Notes: generated from the letters alone by a model not told the origin. Shown: positions 35,020 to 43,285, numbered from the stretch's first letter. The stretch is DNA of 64,000 bases from Dysgonomonas sp. 216 (GCF_010501065.1 NZ_QVMM01000018.1:1-64000), one strand, 5' to 3'. Numbers and translations are program-made.

Positions 35020-36255
35020 TTATTTTTTTTGATCTACAATCATATTTATAAGCTGAAACATTGCAATATTTGAAGCCCCCATAATATTAGCTTCGCGATA
35101 ACGCCCTAATTGGTATCTTTTCGCAATAGTTTTACTATTTACAGTTGTTGCTATCCATACTGTACCAACAGGCTTTTCATCAGTCCCTCCGTCAGGGCCG
35201 GCAATACCCGATACGGCTATGGCACAATTAGTTTCTAATGTCTTTTGGGCTCCAATAGCCATTTCGGTTACAACCGATTCGCTAACAGCGCCATCTTTTT
35301 CTATATTAGACGTAGAAACTTTCAGGATGTTGCTTTTTACGCTGTTTGAATACGAAACAATACTTCCTTTAAAATATTGCGAAGCTCCGGGTATGCTTGT
35401 TATCAGATGGGCTATATTGCCTCCCGTACAGCTCTCGGCAGTACCTAAAGTCAGGTTGTTTTCGAGAAGTATTTTGCCCAACAATTTTTGTACAGGCTCA
35501 TCTTCTTCCGATATTATTGATTCGCCTAATAAGTTTTCGAGTATATCAACCTGTTCGTTAAATTCAGTTCTGCGATGTTCTCCCTTAACGTATAGGCGCA
35601 GTTTCATCATCCGGAAGTCGGGCAAATATGCTAGTCCGAATCCTTCAGGAAGGTTGTTTTCGAAATCGGTCAGGTACATGGCTAATGCCGATTCGGAATA
35701 TCCTTCGACAATAAAAACCTTGCTTACATAAGCCTCATTCTTATATTTTTTGAGTAAACGGGGAACAACTTCGTTCTCCATGTTGTACTTCATTTCGTAA
35801 GGAACTCCGGGCATTGATACTAATACCTTACCGTTACGTTCGAACCATGTAATAGGGGCGGTTCCAACTTTGTTTTGTATAACAGTACAATCTTTAGGAA
35901 CGTATGCCTGATTACGGGTAAGTTCGTTTACAGGTAGCCTGTTTCGGAACATTTCTTCTATATTGTCGAGTACCGATTGATCGAATATCAGTTCGGTTCC
36001 GAAGTACTCACATAGTGTATGTTTCGTTATGTCGTCCTTTGTAGGACCTAGTCCTCCTGTAGTGAGAATAACGTCAACACGTTGAAATATATCGGTTATT
36101 GTATCTTTTATTTGTTGAGAATTATCTCCAATCGACGACATTTCTTCTATTTCGAAACCCGATGCTGTCATCTTGTTGGCTATCCATGCCGAATTGGAGT
36201 CAACTATCTGTCCTATTAATATTTCGTCTCCAATTGTTATAATTGCAGTCTTCAT
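35020..36255 (-). CDS. cinA: CinA-like protein / nicotinamide-nucleotide amidase
   Basis: A 411-residue two-domain CinA. The N-terminal MoaB/MogA-like domain is seen as 'AIITIGDEILIGQIVDSNSAWIA' and 'LTTGGLGPTKDDITK'. The C-terminal PncC domain starts near 250 and has 'LGTAESCTGGNIAHLIT' with the catalytic Ser/Cys region and 'AVSGIAGPDGGTDEKPVGTVWIA'. It recycles NMN by deamidation and cleaves ADP-ribose derivatives. Full length. It is the third gene of the kdsA-maf-cinA run, 29 bases after maf. Confidence 0.93.
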   Translation of the reverse strand: MKTAIITIGDEILIGQIVDSNSAWIANKMTASGFEIEEMSSIGDNSQQIKDTITDIFQRVDVILTTGGLGPTKDDITKHTLCEYFGTELIFDQSVLDNIEEMFRNRLPVNELTRNQAYVPKDCTVIQNKVGTAPITWFERNGKVLVSMPGVPYEMKYNMENEVVPRLLKKYKNEAYVSKVFIVEGYSESALAMYLTDFENNLPEGFGLAYLPDFRMMKLRLYVKGEHRRTEFNEQVDILENLLGESIISEEDEPVQKLLGKILLENNLTLGTAESCTGGNIAHLITSIPGASQYFKGSIVSYSNSVKSNILKVSTSNIEKDGAVSESVVTEMAIGAQKTLETNCAIAVSGIAGPDGGTDEKPVGTVWIATTVNSKTIAKRYQLGRYREANIMGASNIAMFQLINMIVDQKK

Positions 36256-36284
36256 TTTGTCAGTTAAAATTTAGTTGATAACAC

Positions 36285-36857
36285 TTAAAATTGTTTCAAT
36301 TCTTTATAAAGCCGTTGTATCGGTAGCCCCATAATGTTGAAATACGAACCCGAAATATACTCGACCGATATGTATCCTATCCATTCCTGAATACCATAAG
36401 CGCCGGCTTTGTCAAAAGGCTTGTATTTCGATACATAATAATCGATTTCGTCGTCTTCCAGCTCGCTGAACCGAACATCTGAGTGTACACTGAAGGCTTT
36501 TTGCTTGTTGGCAGAGGTCAGGCAAACACCGGTTATTACCTTGTGAGTCTTCCCCGACAAGTTGCGAAGCATTTGTTTAGCTTCAGTTTCGTTATTTGGC
36601 TTGCCGTATATAATATTATCCAGAATGACAACCGTATCTGCTGTTATAACTAACATATTGCCCGAAATGTCTTTTTGGTAGGCTTCAGCTTTTTTGCAGG
36701 CTAAATATTGAGCCACATCTTCGCTGGCAATATTATCGGGGTACGATTCATCTATATCAGGTAATGTTTTTACTTCATATTTCACATCAAGCCCCGAGAG
36801 GAGTTGCTTCCTTCGGGGCGAGTTTGAGGCTAATATCAGTTGATAATCGGTTATCAT
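36285..36857 (-). CDS. maf: Maf family nucleoside-triphosphate pyrophosphatase
   Basis: A 190-residue Maf protein. The substrate loop is 'LILASNSPRRKQLL' (residues 7-20), the metal site includes 'DIDESYPD' and 'ITADTVVILDN', and the C-terminal 'GAYGIQEWIGYISVEYISGSYFNIMGLP' is complete. Maf enzymes hydrolyse dTTP/UTP or modified nucleotides to prevent their incorporation. Its start overlaps the kdsA stop by four bases, so it is translationally coupled to it. Confidence 0.93.
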   Translation of the reverse strand: MITDYQLILASNSPRRKQLLSGLDVKYEVKTLPDIDESYPDNIASEDVAQYLACKKAEAYQKDISGNMLVITADTVVILDNIIYGKPNNETEAKQMLRNLSGKTHKVITGVCLTSANKQKAFSVHSDVRFSELEDDEIDYYVSKYKPFDKAGAYGIQEWIGYISVEYISGSYFNIMGLPIQRLYKELKQF

Positions 36858-37651
36858 TTTAATGCTTCTTTTATTCGCGATAGTTTTTGCAACAAGCCTT
36901 CGAGCTGATCGAGCGGAAGCATGTTAGCACCATCGGATTTTGCAACAGCCGGGTTGGGGTGGGTTTCGATGAATAATCCGTCTACACCAACAGCAATTCC
37001 TGCTTTACATATTGTTTCTATCATCTGGGGTTGTCCTCCTGTAACGCCTGATGCTTGATTTGGCTTTTGAAGGCTATGTGTTGCATCTAAAATCACAGGA
37101 AATCCGTATTCTTGCATTTCGGGAATACCCCTGAAATCGACAATCAGATCACCATAACCAAAAGAGTTTCCTCGTTCGGTAAGCATAACATTGTTATTGC
37201 CTGCATCTACAACCTTTTGAGCCGCAAATTTCATTGCTCCGGATGCCATAAACTGACCTTTTTTTATGTTTACAGCTTTTCCTGTTTTAGCAGCAGCAAT
37301 AAGCAGGTCTGTTTGTCGGCTTAAAAAAGCAGGAATCTGCAATACATCAACAAACTCAGCGGCATATGCAGCTTCATGTGTTTCGTGAATATCGGTAACA
37401 GTAGGTATTCCGAACGTTTTACCAACCTTTTGCAGTATTTTTAAGGCTTTTTCGTCTCCAATTCCAGTGAAAGAATCGATGCGCGAACGGTTTGCTTTGC
37501 GATACGAACCTTTAAATACATAGGGGATATTCAGTTTAGAAGTTATATTCATTATCTTTTCTGCAATATCAAGTGCCATATCTTCACCTTCTATTACGCA
37601 TGGACCTGCCAGCAGGAAAAAATTGTCATTTTTTAAGTCGGAAATATTCAT
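36854..37651 (-). CDS. kdsA: 3-deoxy-8-phosphooctulonate (KDO 8-phosphate) synthase
   Basis: A 265-residue TIM-barrel aldolase-like enzyme that joins phosphoenolpyruvate and arabinose 5-phosphate in KDO synthesis for lipopolysaccharide. Conserved blocks: 'FLLAGPCVIEGE' near residue 12, 'FKGSYRKANRSRIDSFTG', 'IPTVTDIHE', 'FGYGDLIVDFRGI', 'DATHSLQKPNQ' and 'FIETHPNP'. The Asn/Cys positions suggest either a metal-dependent or independent class and I cannot decide. It leads the run with maf and cinA. The start at 37651 fits the family (MNISDLKNDNFFLLAG). Confidence 0.94.
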   Translation of the reverse strand: MNISDLKNDNFFLLAGPCVIEGEDMALDIAEKIMNITSKLNIPYVFKGSYRKANRSRIDSFTGIGDEKALKILQKVGKTFGIPTVTDIHETHEAAYAAEFVDVLQIPAFLSRQTDLLIAAAKTGKAVNIKKGQFMASGAMKFAAQKVVDAGNNNVMLTERGNSFGYGDLIVDFRGIPEMQEYGFPVILDATHSLQKPNQASGVTGGQPQMIETICKAGIAVGVDGLFIETHPNPAVAKSDGANMLPLDQLEGLLQKLSRIKEALK

Positions 37652-37938
37652 ATTGGTTATTTCGTTATACAGTTAATTATCCTTGTTTCTGAAAAACATT
37701 GCAAGTTACATAAAATTGTAATTGTGATAAACTAAAAGCCGAAAATCTTTATTAACACTATAATCACTTATGCTTATATAAGTTTATTGAGATAAAAAGC
37801 AACCCAAAATAGACTTTGATATAATAAAGAGATTATCTTTACATTAACGATTGTACAAAGTGACAGGGTTTATCCTTTTCCTCTGTGATTGTGTCTGATA
37901 ACTTAATATGTTTACTACAAATAGGATATTTGATTTTT

Positions 37939-39441
37939 ATGTTTCGGAAGATTCTTTTATGTTTTTGTTTTTATCTAAACATTTTATATTCTTATGGGCA
38001 AGTCAGGATTAATGAGTTCATGCAAAGTAACATTGACTGTATTATGGATGATTTGTATGAGTTTCCTGATAGTTGGGTGGAGTTGTATAATCAATCCGAT
38101 CAAGACATAAATATTGATGGATGGCATATTTCGTTAAAAAAAAATTATACAAAAGGTTGGCGACTGTCGGGCAATACAAATATTCCGGCAAAAGGATATT
38201 TACTTATATATTGCGATAAGGTAGGGAAGGGGCTACATACCAATTTCAGATTAGAGACAACTAAAGAATCAAACATATATTTATTTAACGAACAAGGTGC
38301 GTTGGTTGATAAAGTTGAAGGTATACCCGAACAGCCAAATCCGAATATATCTATGGGGATAACATCGGATAACTCGTTAAAATATTTTATTTATAGTACG
38401 CCGGGAAAGGAAAATTCGGAATGTGCTGCGACTAAGTTAACGCAAGCACCTAAGTTTTCGAAAAAAGCAGGAGTTTATAATTCAGCAATTGAACTTGAAT
38501 TGGCGGACGAACAATCTGTACCAAATTCGAAGATATATTACACTTTGGACGGGTCGGAGCCTAATAGTGAGTCAGATATTTATACGACTCCCTTAATAAT
38601 AGAAAAAAGTACAGTAGTTAGAGCTAAAATTATTGCGGATGGTTATTTAATACCTCGGGCAACAATAAATACATATATAATATCCGATAGGGATATAGCT
38701 CTCCCAATAGTATCGTTGTCGTTAGATAATAAGTATTTATGGGATGATATGATTGGCATATATACAGAAGGGCATAATGGAAGAGCTGGATGTGGTAGTG
38801 ATGAAAAGTTCAATTATTTTCAGGATTGGAGAAGGCCTGTGTTTTTTGAGTATTTTCCAAATCAAGAATCGGAAAAAGTTTTATCTCAATTAGGAGAATT
38901 ACGTATTGGAGGAAATTGCTCTAGGAGTAACTCTATAAAAACATTTATTGTGTATTCTAACAAAAGATTTGGAACAAAACATTTTTCATATCCTTTTTTT
39001 CAGAATGATGATAAAAGAGATGTTATAATAAAGTCATTTATGTTAAGAAATGCAGGGAATGACTTTTCGGCAGGGTATTTAAATGATGCATGGGTACAAT
39101 CGATGATGGCAGGTAAAGTTGATATTGATTATCAGGCCTATCAGCCTACTGTGATTTTTGTTAATGGAGAATATTGGGGAATTATAAATATAAGGGAACG
39201 ATCGGAGGAAGATTTTGTATATGGTAATTACAAAGAACTGGAAAATATTGATATGATTGAAAACTGGACAGAACTGAAAGTTGGAGATATAGAAGCCTAT
39301 AATGTTTTAATGTCGGGGAGATTGATTAGAGATATAAAGACAAGTCATAAAACAGAGTTGATTTCGCTATTCAAAAAAGGGGTTTACATTATTAAAATGT
39401 CTAATAAATATTATAAGGAAACCCGCAAAATTATTCTTTAA
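37939..39441 (+). CDS. Secreted lamin-tail / CotH-type protein, CotH region apparently truncated, with sorting-signal-like tail
   Basis: A 500-residue exported protein. From the ATG at 37939 there is a signal peptide (MFRKILLCFCFYLNILYSYG); the open frame reaches a GTG at 37885 but that would bury it. Next come a lamin-tail domain (residues about 22-150, 'VRINEFMQSN ... SWVELYNQSD'), a chitobiase-C/FN3-like sandwich ('IYYTLDGSEPNSESDIYTTP', about 180-250), and the front of a CotH domain ('GELRIGGNCSRSNSIKTFIVYS', 'IIKSFMLRNAGNDF', 'VFVNGEYWGIINIRERSEEDFV' in essence). The CotH part stops near 'DIEAYNVLM', and the last 37 residues ('GRLIRDIKTSHK ... LFKKGVYIIKM ... KETRKIIL') look like a type IX C-terminal sorting domain. 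The second half of CotH, with its catalytic aspartates, seems missing. Substrate unknown. Confidence 0.72.
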   Translation: MFRKILLCFCFYLNILYSYGQVRINEFMQSNIDCIMDDLYEFPDSWVELYNQSDQDINIDGWHISLKKNYTKGWRLSGNTNIPAKGYLLIYCDKVGKGLHTNFRLETTKESNIYLFNEQGALVDKVEGIPEQPNPNISMGITSDNSLKYFIYSTPGKENSECAATKLTQAPKFSKKAGVYNSAIELELADEQSVPNSKIYYTLDGSEPNSESDIYTTPLIIEKSTVVRAKIIADGYLIPRATINTYIISDRDIALPIVSLSLDNKYLWDDMIGIYTEGHNGRAGCGSDEKFNYFQDWRRPVFFEYFPNQESEKVLSQLGELRIGGNCSRSNSIKTFIVYSNKRFGTKHFSYPFFQNDDKRDVIIKSFMLRNAGNDFSAGYLNDAWVQSMMAGKVDIDYQAYQPTVIFVNGEYWGIINIRERSEEDFVYGNYKELENIDMIENWTELKVGDIEAYNVLMSGRLIRDIKTSHKTELISLFKKGVYIIKMSNKYYKETRKIIL

Positions 39442-39625
39442 ATTACTCATATTATATAGTATATTTACAACATTAAACAAAAACCTTTAGCTTTAGTCTA
39501 ATAAAATGAAAAAGAGGAGGTGTTTTGCTCCGAAAATATAAAAATAATGAAACCATAAGCCTGTAATACTACAACTGCTTGGATTTTTTTATAATTTTAT
39601 AGCCACTATTAATAAGGAAATTGGA

Positions 39626-40666
39626 ATGCAAAAATATATTATATTAATAATCATACTGTTGTCTGTTAATCTTAACACGTATTCGCAAGTCTCTTCGGAA
39701 AAACTAATACGCAGGGGGGTTAGTCTTCATGATAAAGGCCGGTATAAAGATGCGATAAACTATTATGAACAGGCATTGAAAGTAAATCCCACATCAATGT
39801 CGGCGACGTACGAAATGTCGTTGTCTTACTTACAGTTAGAAGATTATAATAATGCTCTTAAATATAGTACAAAGGTTATTAATGCAAATTTTCAGCCTTT
39901 ATTGGTCGATGCCTATAGTGTGAAAAGTTCGGCATTAGCCGAGTTGAACCGTATTGACGATGCAATTAAATTGTTAAATGAAGCATTGATGCGTTGTGGC
40001 GACGAGTATATATTGCATTATAATTTGGGGCTTAGTTATTTTAAGAAAAAAAATATGAGCTCGGCCATATTACATTTGCGAAAGGCTATAGAAATAGATA
40101 CCACTCATCCTAGTTCGTATCTTTTATATGCTTATGCTTTGAGCGATTCCGATCGTTGGGTGCAAAGTTTTTTAGCCTTCCATTTTTTTCTGTTGTTAGA
40201 ACCGAATACCGATCGTTCGAAAGATGCTTTTAACGAAATGTATGATATGATAACAGTCGTACAACCCGATAATTCTCCTCGTTTGTTGTCGGAAGAAGGA
40301 ATAGATAGGCGTAAGATATACGAGTTTATACAGAAGAACAAACCGCAAACAAATGACTCGGAAGAGCAATTTAAATTTTTCGAGAATGTTACAAAAAAAA
40401 TAATACTGACATTGAACCAGTTACAAGATGATTCGCGTAGAGGGCTGTTGTGGGATTTTTTTGTGCCAACTTACAGCGAAATTTTTGCGTCAGGATATAT
40501 TGATGTATATTGTAGGTATGTAAGTGTATCTTATTTTCCAACATCGTTAGACTGGTGGAATAATAATAGTGAATCGGTCGAAACCTTTATTTCGTGGTTT
40601 GAAGGAGGTCAAAATACTGAAATGGACTCGGAATTGGAGTTCGGAGACGACTTGGATGAAGAATAA
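39626..40666 (+). CDS. Tetratricopeptide-repeat protein, exported
   Basis: A 346-residue protein with a signal peptide (MQKYIILIIILLSVNLNTYS-Q) and at least four TPR units: 'RRGVSLHDKGRYKDAINYYEQALKVNPTS', 'MSLSYLQLEDYNNALKYSTKVIN', one around residues 93-122 and 'YNLGLSYFKKKNMSSAILHLRKAIEIDTTH'. The C-terminal third (from about 215) has no repeat that I recognise and ends in an acidic tail. TPR proteins are scaffolds; no partner is proved. It is 7 bases upstream of an ECF sigma factor gene, so it is likely to be in the same operon. Confidence 0.85.
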   Translation: MQKYIILIIILLSVNLNTYSQVSSEKLIRRGVSLHDKGRYKDAINYYEQALKVNPTSMSATYEMSLSYLQLEDYNNALKYSTKVINANFQPLLVDAYSVKSSALAELNRIDDAIKLLNEALMRCGDEYILHYNLGLSYFKKKNMSSAILHLRKAIEIDTTHPSSYLLYAYALSDSDRWVQSFLAFHFFLLLEPNTDRSKDAFNEMYDMITVVQPDNSPRLLSEEGIDRRKIYEFIQKNKPQTNDSEEQFKFFENVTKKIILTLNQLQDDSRRGLLWDFFVPTYSEIFASGYIDVYCRYVSVSYFPTSLDWWNNNSESVETFISWFEGGQNTEMDSELEFGDDLDEE

Positions 40667-40673
40667 CGATTAA

Positions 40674-41231
40674 ATGAAGCTATCAGAAATAAAAGAAGAA
40701 GAGTTGATTGTTATGTTGCATAAAGAAGATATGCAGCATAACGCGTTTTCTTTGCTGGTAAAAGAGTATAGTGAACAATTATATTGGCAGATTCGAAAAA
40801 TAGTTTTATCGCATGATGATGCTAACGATGTATTACAAAATACCTTTATTAAGGTGTGGAATAATATCGGAAGCTTTAGAGGCGAATCGAAGTTGTTGAC
40901 GTGGCTGTATAAAATTGCGACAAATGAATCAATAACTTTTTTAAATAAACAACGAACACAAAATAATATACCGTTAGATGACGAAGAGAATTTCATGTAC
41001 TCGAAATTAGAAAGCGATCCTTATTTTGATGGTGACGAAGCCCAGAAGAAATTGCAAAAAGCAATCTTAACTTTGCCCGAAAAGCAACGTATTGTTTTTA
41101 ATATGAAATATTTTGATGATATGAAATACGAGGAAATGTCCGATATCTTAGAAACATCGGTAGGAGCGTTAAAAGCTTCGTACCATCATGCAGTGAAAAA
41201 GATAGAGGAATTTTTAATTTCATCAAATTAA
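40674..41231 (+). CDS. ECF-type RNA polymerase sigma factor
   Basis: A 185-residue sigma-70 family protein. Region 2 is 'HDDANDVLQNTFIKVWNNIGSFRGESKLLTWLYKIATNESITFLNKQ' (residues about 45-92), and region 4 is 'LPEKQRIVFNMKYFDDMKYEEMSDILETSVGALKASYHHAVKKIEEFL' at the C-terminus. There is no sigma region 1 or 3, as is normal for the ECF group. It sits between a TPR protein and a small membrane protein that is a candidate anti-sigma, followed by a Spy-like periplasmic protein, an arrangement consistent with an envelope-stress response. The signal it answers to is unknown. Confidence 0.92.
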   Translation: MKLSEIKEEELIVMLHKEDMQHNAFSLLVKEYSEQLYWQIRKIVLSHDDANDVLQNTFIKVWNNIGSFRGESKLLTWLYKIATNESITFLNKQRTQNNIPLDDEENFMYSKLESDPYFDGDEAQKKLQKAILTLPEKQRIVFNMKYFDDMKYEEMSDILETSVGALKASYHHAVKKIEEFLISSN

Positions 41232-41289
41232 ACCTTTTTGCAAAACTATAGTCTATTAGTTTAGAATACGATATAGAAGGAATATTGAT

Positions 41290-41649
41290 ATGTTGGAAAA
41301 TGTAAATAAAAAAGCGCCTTTTAAGGTCCCTGAAAATTATTTTGATAATTTTCAAAAGGAGCTTTTGGATAAAATTCCAAAAGAAAGAAGGAGTAAAGTT
41401 ATAGTACCTTTATGGAAAAAGATAATGCCATGGGTAGCTGTAGCAGCAGTGATGGGTGGTATAATATTTTATGCCAATATTCAGGATAACGATTCGGAGG
41501 TTAATTTACAATTAACAAATGTTGGATTAAATCAAAAAGTATTGGGAGACCAATCGGTGTACGCTTCGGCAGATGACGAAGATTTTTATTTGTTCTTGGA
41601 AGATGAAGCTACACGTCAGGCTATTTATACCGATGTTGTTAATTACTAG
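41290..41649 (+). CDS. Small single-pass membrane protein, putative anti-sigma factor
   Basis: A 119-residue protein with no signal peptide. A basic N-terminal part ('FKVPENYFDNFQKELLDKIPKERRSK', residues about 13-38), one transmembrane helix ('IMPWVAVAAVMGGIIFYANI', about 47-66) and an acidic outer part ending 'EDEATRQAIYTDVVNY' are seen. It lies 58 bases after the ECF sigma gene, the position where anti-sigma factors are usually found; the PENYF motif before a charged helix is often seen in Bacteroidota proteins encoded after sigma factors. It lacks a recognisable zinc-type anti-sigma motif (HxxxCxxC). The role is inferred from topology and context. Confidence 0.6.
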   Translation: MLENVNKKAPFKVPENYFDNFQKELLDKIPKERRSKVIVPLWKKIMPWVAVAAVMGGIIFYANIQDNDSEVNLQLTNVGLNQKVLGDQSVYASADDEDFYLFLEDEATRQAIYTDVVNY

Positions 41650-41680
41650 TAATACAGAGTTTTAATTAAACAAGTAGAAA

Positions 41681-42151
41681 ATGAAAATTAGATTTTTTGT
41701 TGTGATAATGTGTTTCTTCCTAAGCTTGTTTATGGTACAGGGGCAAAGTCAGAATGAAAGAAGAGGAAATCAGGATAGGCATAAGCGTTTTAATTTTGAG
41801 GAATATCAGAAAGAACGTGTCGACTTTATTATAAAAGAAGTTGGGCTAACTAGCGAAGAGAAAAAAGAGTTTATACCCCTGACAAATGAACTGTTGAGGA
41901 AGAAATTTGAACTGAATCGTGATGTGAGGCGTGAAGAGCGTGCATTAATAGAGCGGGGCAATATAACAAAGGAAGAATACGAAAGTCTAATAAATAAATT
42001 ATTGGACGTCAGAATGAAAGAAGCCCAGCTTGAGAAAGAGTACTTTTTGAAGTTTAAAAAGGTTTTACCTATTGATAAACTTTACAAATATCAGAAGGCA
42101 GAATCTCGATTTACGCGAAGCACAGTTAGAGGCAGTGGAAATCCTAAATAA
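41681..42151 (+). CDS. Spy/CpxP-like periplasmic protein
   Basis: A 156-residue protein with a signal peptide ending near residue 22 (MVQGQ-S). The mature part is almost wholly helical and charged: 'YQKERVDFIIKEVGLTSEEKKEFIPLTNELLRKKFELNRDVRREERALI ... YESLINKLLDVRMKEAQLEKEYFLKFKKVLP', the arrangement of the Spy/CpxP/CnrX-like periplasmic chaperones and sensors in Bacteroidota. It is 31 bases after the putative anti-sigma gene. By analogy with such clusters it may modulate the sigma/anti-sigma pair or be a stress chaperone. A terminator closes the operon 22 bases later. Confidence 0.7.
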   Translation: MKIRFFVVIMCFFLSLFMVQGQSQNERRGNQDRHKRFNFEEYQKERVDFIIKEVGLTSEEKKEFIPLTNELLRKKFELNRDVRREERALIERGNITKEEYESLINKLLDVRMKEAQLEKEYFLKFKKVLPIDKLYKYQKAESRFTRSTVRGSGNPK

Positions 42152-42173
42152 TGAGATTTAAACTAAATACGTA

Positions 42174-42205
42174 GAAAAGCAAACAATTTGTTTGCTTTTC
42201 TGTTT
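42174..42205 (+). terminator. terminator of the sigma-factor operon
   Basis: A perfect 11-bp stem (gaaaagcaaac / gtttgcttttc; arms 42174-42184 and 42190-42200) lies 22 bases after the Spy-like gene and is followed by tgtttta. Its 3' arm contains the TTTG -33 element of the his promoter. Confidence 0.75.
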
Positions 42206-42221
42206 TATTTCTGTATTTTTG
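42191..42221 (+). promoter_or_regulatory. promoter of the his leader and hisG
   Basis: TTTG at 42191-42194 and TATTTTTG at 42214-42221 are separated by 19 bases, an essentially perfect match to the Bacteroidota promoter consensus. The leader-peptide ATG begins 18 bases after the -7 element. Confidence 0.85.
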
Positions 42222-42239
42222 TTGCAATAAAATATCTAA

Positions 42240-42293
42240 ATGAAGAAACATATACATCATACACATCATTTGCTGCTTAATAAAGAAAGGTAA
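42240..42293 (+). CDS. hisL: Histidine operon leader peptide
   Basis: A 17-residue peptide, MKKHIHHTHHLLLNKER, with five histidines among residues 4-10 (CAT codons at 42249-42269). It lies between a consensus promoter and a T-tailed hairpin in front of hisG. A ribosome starved for His-tRNA would stall on these codons. The bases across the stop codon, GGTAAG (42289-42294), are the same as in the 3' arm of the terminator and complementary to its 5' arm CTTACC (42332-42337), so stalling leaves them free to form an antiterminator, while a ribosome that reaches the stop codon covers them. This is direct sequence evidence for transcription attenuation. Confidence 0.9.
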   Translation: MKKHIHHTHHLLLNKER

Positions 42294-42326
42294 GTATGAT
42301 TTTGTATGTAGATGTATAAAGAGATA

Positions 42327-42367
42327 AAAAGCTTACCACTTTAATGATGGTAAGCTTTTGTTTTTTT
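42327..42367 (+). terminator. his attenuator terminator
   Basis: A perfect 12-bp stem (AAAAGCTTACCA / TGGTAAGCTTTT; arms 42327-42338 and 42348-42359, 9-base loop) is followed by gttttttt. It sits 34 bases after the leader stop and 27 before hisG, the place of an attenuator. Confidence 0.92.
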
Positions 42368-42393
42368 GATTAATCTTTAAATTATAATATAAA

Positions 42394-43248
42394 ATGACAT
42401 TACGTATCGCTGTTCAATCGAAAGGAAGGCTTTTTGAAGAGACAATGGAATTGTTGCAAGAGTCGGGTATTAAGCTTAATAATAAAAAACGGACATTGCT
42501 GGTTCCTGCCACTGATTTCCCTATAGAAATATTGTTTTTAAGAGACGATGATATTCCCCAAGCAGTTGCTACAGGCGTAGCCGATATAGGGATTGTTGGA
42601 GAAAACGAATTTGTAGAAAAGAATGAAAAAGCTTCTATCGTAAAGCGATTAGGATTTAGTAAATGCCGTTTGTCATTAGCTATACCAAAGGATGAAAAAT
42701 ACGAAGGGAACAAATGGTTTAATAATAAAAAGATTGCAACATCATATCCCCATATATTAAAACAGTATTTGGAGTCTAATAATTTGAATGCCGAAATACA
42801 TGTGATAACAGGCTCTGTAGAGATATCGCCAAGCATTGGGCTTGCCGATGCTATTTTCGATATTGTTAGCTCGGGAGGCACGCTTGTTAGCAACAGGTTG
42901 ACAGAAGTTGAGGTTGTAATGAAATCGGAAGCTTTGTTGATTTCTAATTCGGAATTAGATGAAGAAAAGAAGAATGTTTTAAATGAACTTCTTTTTCGTA
43001 TAGAGGCTATTCAGGCAGCACAGAATAAGAAATATATTGTGCTAAATGCCCCCGAAGATAAAGTTCAGGATATATTTGATGTGCTTCCGGGTATGCGTAG
43101 CCCAACAGTAACACCTTTGGCAACCACTGGTTGGTGTTCGGTTCAGTCCGTTGTTGACGAAAAGCGTTTTTGGGAAATAATAAGTAAACTAAAGGCATTG
43201 GGGGCAGAAGGCATATTGGTGTTACCCATCGAAAAAATGATACTATAG
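42394..43248 (+). CDS. hisG: ATP phosphoribosyltransferase (long form)
   Basis: A 284-residue HisG, first enzyme of histidine synthesis, joining ATP and PRPP. The start 'MTLRIAVQSKGRLFEETMELLQESGI' is family-typical, 'GVADIGIVGENE' and 'ISPSIGLADAIFDIVSSGGTL' form the PRPP-binding core, and the C-terminal ACT-like regulatory domain is present ('DVLPGMRSPTVTPLATTGWCSVQSVV', ending 'GAEGILVLPIEKMIL'). The long form is usually feedback-inhibited by histidine. Expression appears to be set by the leader peptide and attenuator just upstream. It is followed by a terminator and then the ATP synthase operon; no other his gene is within the window. Confidence 0.95.
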   Translation: MTLRIAVQSKGRLFEETMELLQESGIKLNNKKRTLLVPATDFPIEILFLRDDDIPQAVATGVADIGIVGENEFVEKNEKASIVKRLGFSKCRLSLAIPKDEKYEGNKWFNNKKIATSYPHILKQYLESNNLNAEIHVITGSVEISPSIGLADAIFDIVSSGGTLVSNRLTEVEVVMKSEALLISNSELDEEKKNVLNELLFRIEAIQAAQNKKYIVLNAPEDKVQDIFDVLPGMRSPTVTPLATTGWCSVQSVVDEKRFWEIISKLKALGAEGILVLPIEKMIL

Positions 43249-43254
43249 ATAAAA

Positions 43255-43285
43255 AAAAATCGGGTTGAAGCTCGATTTTTTTTAT
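43255..43285 (+). terminator. hisG terminator
   Basis: A 10-bp stem (aaaaatcggg / ctcgattttt; arms 43255-43264 and 43271-43280, one G-U pair) with a T-run lies immediately after the hisG stop. The rest of the 330-base gap before atpD (43286-43577) holds an AT-rich region with one candidate promoter and no gene. Confidence 0.85.

Noticed and set aside
39506-39541. 12-codon mini-frame (MKKRRCFAPKI) in the gap before the TPR gene
   Set aside because: It could be a small leader peptide, but there is no amino-acid run, attenuator or conserved promoter to support it. The rest of 39442-39625 shows no signal.
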